Made by a program: the position numbers and the translations under genes | From: Acidobacteriota bacterium | Lineage (GTDB): Bacteria; Acidobacteriota; Vicinamibacteria; Vicinamibacterales; UBA2999 | Direction: 5' to 3' | NCBI GenBank assembly: GCA_947478985.1 | Contig: CANJYC010000077.1 | Span: forward strand, 1 to 7,574 | DNA: 7,574 bases | Shown: piece after piece, positions 5,961-7,574 of the stretch | Layout of the letters: each line of letters starts with the position of its first letter | Position numbering within the stretch: position 1 is the stretch's first letter | Notes under the pieces: generated by a model | Told to the model about the DNA's origin: nothing | The model's input: only the letters and a program-made list of their open reading frames with translations | The model's database searches: none

Positions 5961-6368
5961 ATGCAAAGAGAGTTGTCCTCGTCGCGGTGTGTTCGTGTCC
6001 TCCTGATCGCTTGCACCCTCGGCGTCAGCACCACCATTGCTGCTCAGGCCCCCGCCCCCACGCGCTCCGTCAAGGACGGTGTCTATGCGGCAGCGCAGGC
6101 CCGGCGAGGCGGCGCCTTGTTCGAGGAGAAGTGCACCAACTGTCACGCTCTGCGCATATGGGGCCAGGAGTGGCCGGGAAAGAGCGTCTTTGAGGTCTAC
6201 GACATGATCCGGAACTTCATGCCCGAGGACAATCCCGGCTCGCTCAGCCCACAACAGACCCGCGACGTCGTCGCCTACATCCTGCAGGCGAACAAAATTC
6301 CCGCGGGGAAGAAGGAGCTGCCGGCGGTCGATGACGAGCTGAAGGACCTCCGCCTTGAGCTGCCGTAG
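5961..6368 (+). CDS. Small exported class I cytochrome c
   Basis: Predicted periplasmic single-haem electron carrier of 135 residues. The ATG at 5961 has GGAG nine bases upstream and yields a signal peptide (about residues 1-28, VRVLLIACTLGVSTTIAA). The haem-binding motif CTNCH is at residues 58-62 and is preceded by ARRGGALFEEK, the usual helix before the haem site. The likely second axial ligand is M87 in FMPEDNPGSLS, a motif common in small cytochromes c that serve periplasmic dehydrogenases. The C-terminal helix is TRDVVAYILQANKIPAGKKEL. An in-frame TTG at 5931 would extend the protein by ten residues but has a poorer context. The next gene in the same direction is a Tat-exported flavoenzyme, so this cytochrome could accept its electrons, although the 343-base gap argues against a tight operon. 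The exact redox partner is not shown by the sequence. Confidence 0.9.
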   Translation: MQRELSSSRCVRVLLIACTLGVSTTIAAQAPAPTRSVKDGVYAAAQARRGGALFEEKCTNCHALRIWGQEWPGKSVFEVYDMIRNFMPEDNPGSLSPQQTRDVVAYILQANKIPAGKKELPAVDDELKDLRLELP

Positions 6369-6495
6369 CACTGCCGAGGCAGACAATTGTGCGGCGCTAT
6401 GGGGCACGTATCGACAAGGTCGTCGCTCCGCGATCTGCTGTCTGGTTCTGACCGCCAACCCCACTGGCGAATTCGCGTAGCAGTCGGTGATGAAA

Positions 6496-6513
6496 GGCTT
6501 CGTGATTGAAGCC
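6496..6513. repeat. Hairpin GGCTTC/GAAGCC
   Basis: Six-bp perfect arms (6496-6501 and 6508-6513) around GTGATT. The tetramer GTGAT recurs immediately after the second arm. No T-run follows, so a terminator role is only possible. Confidence 0.3.
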
Positions 6514-6612
6514 GTGATAGGCCTGTTCTTACGTAATTGGCGTCATTCATGGAGCCGCCGCTTTGTCGGCAATCAGGCGCTTCCGGCCTGGTTTCCTAAT
6601 GAATTCAGGTAT

Positions 6613-6632
6613 CCCCGGCGCCCTCCCCGGGG
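6613..6632. repeat. Hairpin CCCCGG/CCGGGG upstream of the oxidase gene
   Basis: CCCCGG (6613-6618) and CCGGGG (6627-6632) flank an 8-base loop about 80 bases before the oxidase start. If transcribed it would be a stable leader hairpin. Confidence 0.35.
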
Positions 6633-6711
6633 GCCGACACGTGGCGCGCCAGTTGCTCTTGTCCTCCCTACCGATGTCTTCCCATTCCACTGATGCAGCA
6701 GGGCGGCGCGC

Positions 6712-7574
6712 ATGGCGCTGACACGACGACTCTTTCTGGAACGGCTGGCGGGCAGCACAGGCGCGGCGATGACCTACGAGGCCATGGCGGTGCTCGGGCT
6801 GCTTGCGATCCCTGAGCCCGCGCGCGCCTTCCAGCTGACGGGTCCGGCGCCAGCGGGCGCGGATGTCCTCATTCTCGGTGCCGGCCTCGCGGGCATGAGC
6901 ACGGCGTACGAACTCGGCAAGCTGGGATACAAGTGCACGATTCTCGAAGCACGCACTCGCCCGGGTGGCCGCTGCCACACGATCCGCAAGGGCACGGTCA
7001 GTGAGGAAGAAGGTTCGACGCAGACCGCCGCCTTTGACGAAGGCATGTACTTCAATCCGGGACCGATGCGCATCCCGCATCACCACTCGACCACCCTCGG
7101 CTACGCCAAGGAATTGGGCGTGCCGGTTGAAGTGTTCATCGACGACAACGTGAACGCCTATGTCCACAAGACCGGTGAGGCTGGCGCCAAGGACGTCAAG
7201 TATCGCCGCCGCGAAGTCGAGACGGATATCACCGGCTACACGTCGGAACTACTGGCCAAGGCGCTGACGCCGGCCGCGCTCGGCGCGAAGATGACGAAGG
7301 CCGACGCCGACGCGCTCATCACCTATCTGAAGAAGAACGGTGCGCTCGACGGCACCAACAAGTACTCGGGGACCACGCGGCGCGGGTACAAGACGGTGCC
7401 GGGCGCGGGTCTCGCTGCCGGCGACCCGTCCACGCCGATCCCGCTGCATGACCTGCTCGGCTCCAAGACGGCCCTCTACCTGCAGACCGAATACCTGCAC
7501 GGCTCGCCCATGTTTCAGATCGTCGGTGGCACCGACCGTCTCGCCGCGGGCTTTGCCTCGAAGGTGGGCGACAC
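6712..7574 (+). CDS. Tat-exported flavin amine/amino-acid oxidase, N-terminal part
   Basis: Flavoenzyme of the flavin monoamine oxidase / L-amino-acid oxidase family, predicted to act in the periplasm on an amine or amino acid; the substrate is not inferable. The gene runs off the right edge: 287 complete codons are visible. A TGA at 6691-6693 in the same frame makes the ATG at 6712 the first possible start; its ribosome site is weak (AGGGCGG). The N-terminus TRRLFLERLAG (residues 4-14) matches the twin-arginine consensus and leads into a short hydrophobic segment (24-33). The FAD-binding Rossmann fold is clear: DVLILGAGLAG with GxGxxG at 56-61, an acidic residue E79 for the ribose, and RPGGR at 83-87. 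Next comes FDEGMYFNPGPMRIP, typical of this family's second FAD and substrate region. The last visible part, MFQIVGGTDRLAAGF, is the family's GG-x-D/R segment that precedes the later catalytic half. It follows the cytochrome c gene, suggesting dehydrogenase-type use of the enzyme. Confidence 0.9.
   Translation, partial: MALTRRLFLERLAGSTGAAMTYEAMAVLGLLAIPEPARAFQLTGPAPAGADVLILGAGLAGMSTAYELGKLGYKCTILEARTRPGGRCHTIRKGTVSEEEGSTQTAAFDEGMYFNPGPMRIPHHHSTTLGYAKELGVPVEVFIDDNVNAYVHKTGEAGAKDVKYRRREVETDITGYTSELLAKALTPAALGAKMTKADADALITYLKKNGALDGTNKYSGTTRRGYKTVPGAGLAAGDPSTPIPLHDLLGSKTALYLQTEYLHGSPMFQIVGGTDRLAAGFASKVGD

Larger units (their letters stand above)
6369..6711 (+). other. 343-base gap without a convincing gene; three small hairpins
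   Basis: The stretch holds no recognisable gene; the only sizeable plus-strand frame (6487-6693) lacks a ribosome site, and its product, rich in Arg and Pro, resembles nothing I know. Inverted repeats are CTGCC/GGCAG at 6371-6382 just after the cytochrome stop, GGCTTC/GAAGCC at 6496-6513 with a 6-base loop, and CCCCGG/CCGGGG at 6613-6632 with an 8-base loop. None has a T-run. I find no convincing promoter boxes. It most likely contains the 3' end of the cytochrome transcript and the leader or promoter of the oxidase gene. Confidence 0.5.

Noticed and set aside
6487..6693. Small plus-strand gene of 68 residues in the gap before the oxidase
   Set aside because: No ribosome site, Arg/Pro-rich product, no recognisable motif, and it spans two hairpins.
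6547..7167. Minus-strand frame of 206 residues over the oxidase gene
   Set aside because: The plus strand encodes an unmistakable FAD-binding fold here; the minus-strand product is an Arg-rich shadow.

Overview
The window is GC-rich DNA carrying dispersed, mostly single-gene units of an environmental bacterium. An SSS symporter with a charged soluble insert, secreted FG-GAP proteins, a Tat-exported flavin oxidase next to a small c-type cytochrome, and TTG/GTG starts with good Shine-Dalgarno sequences together look like Acidobacteriota, perhaps Vicinamibacteria. That placement is an inference from gene style, not from a marker gene.

Layout, left to right: (1) the C-terminal part of a sodium:solute symporter, cut by the left edge (1-1092, +). 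(2) A secreted FG-GAP/VCBS beta-propeller protein starting at a TTG (1230-2609, +). (3) A frameshifted remnant of a second FG-GAP protein (about 2721-3050, +). (4) An abrupt AT-rich stretch (3041-3134) with two perfect copies of an 11-base repeat and a perfect TATAAT box nine bases before the start codon. (5) A HipA-family kinase of the YjjJ/HipH type with its own N-terminal winged helix (3135-4397, +) and no separate hipB-like antitoxin beside it. (6) A 10-bp perfect hairpin between convergent genes. (7) A secreted protein made of two tandem copies of an unrecognised domain of about 185-190 residues (4458-5708, -). (8) A divergent intergenic region of about 250 bases rich in palindromes. (9) A small exported cytochrome c (5961-6368, +). 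(10) A 343-base gap with only hairpins, then the N-terminal part of a Tat-exported flavin amine/amino-acid oxidase (6712 to the right edge, +).

The cytochrome and the flavoenzyme are the only pair with an evident functional link: both are exported, and the cytochrome could take electrons from the flavoenzyme. The most unusual items are the double-domain secreted protein of unknown function and the solitary HipA/YjjJ kinase, whose promoter implies a leaderless mRNA and whose AT-rich upstream DNA abuts a broken gene. I see no tRNA, rRNA, CRISPR array or insertion sequence.
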